DNA from: Anaerococcus octavius
GTDB taxonomy: Bacteria > Bacillota > Clostridia > Tissierellales > Peptoniphilaceae
Assembly (NCBI RefSeq): GCF_900445265.1
Contig: NZ_UFTA01000002.1
Span: forward strand, 1,550,001 to 1,614,000
Direction of reading: 5' to 3'
Length of the DNA stretch: 64,000 bases
Below the pieces are notes generated by a model. The model was not told where the DNA came from. It did not search any database and saw nothing but the letters and a program-made list of their open reading frames with translations. The position numbers were made by a program, and so were the translations under genes. Shown here one piece after another: positions 61,576 to 64,000 of the stretch (position 1 is its first letter; each line of letters starts with the position of its first letter).

Positions 61576-62132
61576 TATTTCCTTCTTTCTATAGCATTTA
61601 GATTATCTAAGTAGATTTTGTTAGCCTTATCTTTTATAGATTCTAAATCATAACTATTACTTGTGCAATCTAAGTTAATCTTTATAGTAGGTAGAGCTGA
61701 TAATATAGCTTGATATAGAAGGTCATTTGCAATCTGCCCATCTGTGAGTGTGGATTTTTTTCCATAAGTTAAAAAGAAATTTATATGCTCTAGGCCCTTA
61801 ATATTTTTTTCTACCATATTTAATAAAGGATCAGTAGCTTTTAAAAAATCTTCTTCACAGGAATTTCCTTCTTTGATTTTTATCATCAGTTCATTAAAAT
61901 TGTCTACATCATCTTGCATATATGTTTCATATGATTTCGAAATTTCTAATAATGTTTCACGTGAAACTTTAGCTAGATTTTTATTAATTTCAAAATTGTT
62001 TTTATCCATCATTAATGATAGATTTATAGCTAAATTTGAAATTAATATGAGCAAGGCTCCGCCACCTGGATTTGCTTCTGCTTTTCTAGTTTGCAAAAGC
62101 AAATTCTTAACATCCATATCAATTATTTTCAT
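61575..62132 (-). CDS. Cyclodeaminase/cyclohydrolase-like (FTCD C-terminal family) protein
   Basis: The 185 residues start with an NLLLQTRKAEANPGGGALLI segment, the glycine-rich N-terminal motif of formiminotetrahydrofolate cyclodeaminase. The rest is helical. Stand-alone members are small and widespread, and some act in folate one-carbon or serine metabolism. It starts 14 bases inside parB and ends at the DUF4446 start, so all three are one transcript. A parS-like site lies in its coding region at 61953-61968. Confidence 0.8.
   Translation of the reverse strand: MKIIDMDVKNLLLQTRKAEANPGGGALLILISNLAINLSLMMDKNNFEINKNLAKVSRETLLEISKSYETYMQDDVDNFNELMIKIKEGNSCEEDFLKATDPLLNMVEKNIKGLEHINFFLTYGKKSTLTDGQIANDLLYQAILSALPTIKINLDCTSNSYDLESIKDKANKIYLDNLNAIERRK
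61953..61968. promoter_or_regulatory. parS: parS-like centromere site 2
   Basis: TGTTTCACGTGAAACT matches the parS consensus at 15 of 16 positions. It lies 150 bases from the parB end, inside the cyclodeaminase-like gene, encoding VSRET as at site 1. Confidence 0.85.
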
Positions 62133-63090
62133 TTTTGAGCCTATTGTATATTTTTTCTATATCATCTATGCTATAGCAATCAATAGTTAATTTATATGAT
62201 TTCCCTTCTTTTTTAATAGCAACTTTAGAACCAACTTCATCCATAAATTTTTCTTCCAAATCTTCAACTAGAATTTGATCAATATCTGGTCCATAAGTTT
62301 TATTTTCATCATCTTCTTTTTTATTATTATCAGTAGATTTTTTCTTGCTTGTATTTTTTTCTACTTTTCTAATATTTGTACTACCATTTATAAAATCATT
62401 TAATGTTAGGCTTCTTTGGTTTGCATCTGAAATTGATAAAAGAGTTCTAGCTTGGCTAGGAGATATTTTACCATCATCTAAGGCTTTCTTTTCTACTTCT
62501 TCTAAGTTTAACAATCTCAATGTATTAGCAATATATGATCTAGATTTCCCCATAGTTTTTGCTATTTGTTCTTGAGTCATATGATGATCATCAGCTAATT
62601 TTTTATAGGCTCTAGCTTCTTCTAAAGTCTTTAAATCTTCCCTTTGCACATTTTCTATTAAGGATAAGATTTCTATTTCCTTATTATTATAATCTCTAAT
62701 TATAGCATCTATATCATTTAGTCCAGCTATTTTGCTAGCACGGTATCTTCTCTCACCAGCTATAATCTCATATTTATCATCCACTTTAGAAACCACAATA
62801 GGATTTAATAAGCCATATTCTTTTATAGAAGCTGCCAGGTCTTTCAAAGCTTCTTCATCAAAAGATTTTCTCGGCTGACTTGATCTAGCTTTTATCTTTT
62901 CAAGACTTATTTTTTGTATTTTATCGCCTGGTTTTTGTTCTTCTAATTTTTTTACTTCATCTTTAAGAGCAAAGTTATAATCTTTATTTAAAGAATAATT
63001 TCGACTTGTACCTTGAGTTTTTTTATCATTATCATCAACTTCTGGAATCAAAGAATGTAAGCCACGGCCTAAGGTTCTTTTATTTGACAT
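62119..63090 (-). CDS. parB: Chromosome partitioning protein ParB (Spo0J-type)
   Basis: The 323 residues include the N-terminal CTP-binding domain with SQPRKSFDEEALKDLAASIK and GERRYRAS (CTP motif), the motif EILSLIENVQREDL, a helix-turn-helix (MTQEQIAKTMGKSRSYIANT) that reads parS, a lysine-rich linker, and a C-terminal dimerisation domain. It abuts parA. It loads at parS and spreads as a clamp, recruiting SMC. The N-terminal ~60 residues are basic and probably bind ParA, as in Bacillus. Confidence 0.95.
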   Translation of the reverse strand: MSNKRTLGRGLHSLIPEVDDNDKKTQGTSRNYSLNKDYNFALKDEVKKLEEQKPGDKIQKISLEKIKARSSQPRKSFDEEALKDLAASIKEYGLLNPIVVSKVDDKYEIIAGERRYRASKIAGLNDIDAIIRDYNNKEIEILSLIENVQREDLKTLEEARAYKKLADDHHMTQEQIAKTMGKSRSYIANTLRLLNLEEVEKKALDDGKISPSQARTLLSISDANQRSLTLNDFINGSTNIRKVEKNTSKKKSTDNNKKEDDENKTYGPDIDQILVEDLEEKFMDEVGSKVAIKKEGKSYKLTIDCYSIDDIEKIYNRLKNENN

Positions 63091-63999
63091 CTATGCATCC
63101 TTTCTATTTTGATCGTTTTTAATTATTTCATTTGCTAAAGCAATATAAGCTACAGAACCTTGTGATTTTGAATCATACTCTATAGTAGATAATCCATGAC
63201 TTGGCGCTTCAGCTAGTCTTGGATTTCTTGGTATCATTACTCTAAATACATTTGTTTTAAAATATGATTTTACTTCTTCTACTACTTCATATGATAAAAC
63301 AGCTCTTTTATCAAACATAGAAAGTAGAACACCTTCAATTTCAAGATCTTCATTTAACTGTTTTTTAACCATATTATATGTATTCATAAGCTCACTTACA
63401 CCCTCTAAGGCATAATATTCTGTTTGAATTGGAATTATAATTGAATTACTTGCTACTAGTGCGTTTATAGAAAGCAATCCTAATGATGGCGGACAATCTA
63501 TAAGTACAAAATCATATTCATCTTGATCAATTAAATCTATTATATTTTTTAATTGTCTTGTACGTTCTAGAGCATCGAGTTCAACTAATTCTACCTCAAG
63601 TCCTGAAAGAGCTGCTTCTGATGGGATGATGTCTACTCCCGACTGAGTTTTTGTTATATAATCTTCTATATTAATAGATTCTTTTTTTATTTTATCATGA
63701 TTTTCTATATCTTCGCTCTCTTCTAAATCATCTGCAGAATCATCAGTATCCACTTCTGAAACATTTTCAATTAATTCTTCATTATTATTTTCGTCTTGCA
63801 AAGCTTCTTCTTGTGAATTATCTTTATTCTCTTCTTTTAACTTTTCACTTTTATCATCTTCACTAGCATAAAATAATTCATATAAAGATTTATCAATATT
63901 ATATTTATCAAGTCCTAAACCTGTGGTGGTATTTGCTTGTGGATCTATATCTATTACCAAGACTTTTTTATCCAGATAATTTAAAGCAACAGCAAGGTT
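63091..63999 (-). CDS. parA: Chromosome partitioning ATPase ParA (Soj-type), 5' end outside window
   Basis: The visible C-terminal part of about 303 codons includes VLVIDIDPQANTTTGLG (switch I/A' region), FVLIDCPPSLGLLSINAL (Walker B region) and MIPRNPRLAEAPSHGLS. The deviant Walker A motif lies beyond the right edge, so the first Met (63960) is not the true start. An acidic low-complexity stretch of about 60 residues (DDKSEKLKEENKDNSQEE onward) is inserted between LYELFYASE and INIEDYITKTQSGVDII, where Bacillus Soj has only a few residues. Confidence 0.93.
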   Translation of the reverse strand, partial: NLAVALNYLDKKVLVIDIDPQANTTTGLGLDKYNIDKSLYELFYASEDDKSEKLKEENKDNSQEEALQDENNNEELIENVSEVDTDDSADDLEESEDIENHDKIKKESINIEDYITKTQSGVDIIPSEAALSGLEVELVELDALERTRQLKNIIDLIDQDEYDFVLIDCPPSLGLLSINALVASNSIIIPIQTEYYALEGVSELMNTYNMVKKQLNEDLEIEGVLLSMFDKRAVLSYEVVEEVKSYFKTNVFRVMIPRNPRLAEAPSHGLSTIEYDSKSQGSVAYIALANEIIKNDQNRKDA

Positions 64000-64000
64000 T

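Overview
The window is AT-rich Firmicutes DNA. A V-type ATPase in place of an F-type enzyme, acetate-type fermentation (pta), an oxygen-requiring class I ribonucleotide reductase of the NrdA/NrdB type, CoA-disulfide reductase and large secreted papain-like proteases fit a Gram-positive anaerobic coccus, most likely Anaerococcus or a close relative in Peptoniphilaceae. This assignment rests on gene content and protein style; no rRNA gene is present to confirm it. Almost every gene is on the minus strand, and parA/parB with parS sites lie at the right end, so the window is probably origin-proximal with transcription running away from oriC. The only clear plus-strand gene is the CoA-disulfide reductase.

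Left to right: (1) 1-6979, an iron-type uptake operon: an ABC exporter-fold pair, an ECF transporter (S component, EcfT, fused double ATPase) and an AraC regulator, behind a Fur-box-like palindrome. (2) 7410-9068, CoA-disulfide reductase with a degenerate rhodanese tail. (3) 9117-14996, oppABCDF, with a large terminator-like element between oppA and oppB. (4) 15214-18269, a CNNM/CorC-type membrane protein and an NhaC-family antiporter. (5) 18679-27212, a nine-gene V-type ATPase operon whose rotor subunit carries the Na+-site residues. (6) 27455-32424, TetR, MMPL transporter and a secreted heptad-repeat protein, with twin palindromic operators. (7) 32589-34114, a decayed IS150-group (IS3 family) element. 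(8) 34165-52120, nrdB and nrdA on the same strand but separated by about 14 kb holding four secreted-protein genes: two papain-like proteases, one of 2637 residues, and two paralogues resembling CAMP-factor pore-forming toxins. (9) 52328-57799, an RDD protein, SppA, MarR-FtsH, and thioredoxin with an atypical thioredoxin reductase. (10) 57891-59885, a decaying DUF1538/P-II locus with several lesions, including a 13-bp tandem duplication. (11) 59969-64000, pta, DUF4446, a cyclodeaminase-like protein, parB and parA (5' end outside the window).

The strongest candidate for something undescribed is the secreted block 35338-49192. One near-consensus promoter appears to drive protease, toxin, toxin, giant protease. 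The giant protein ends in cysteine-free thioredoxin-like repeats, three of which open with an RGD motif. The Na+-type V-ATPase and the NhaC antiporter suggest a sodium-based membrane economy. No tRNA, rRNA, CRISPR array or prophage was seen.
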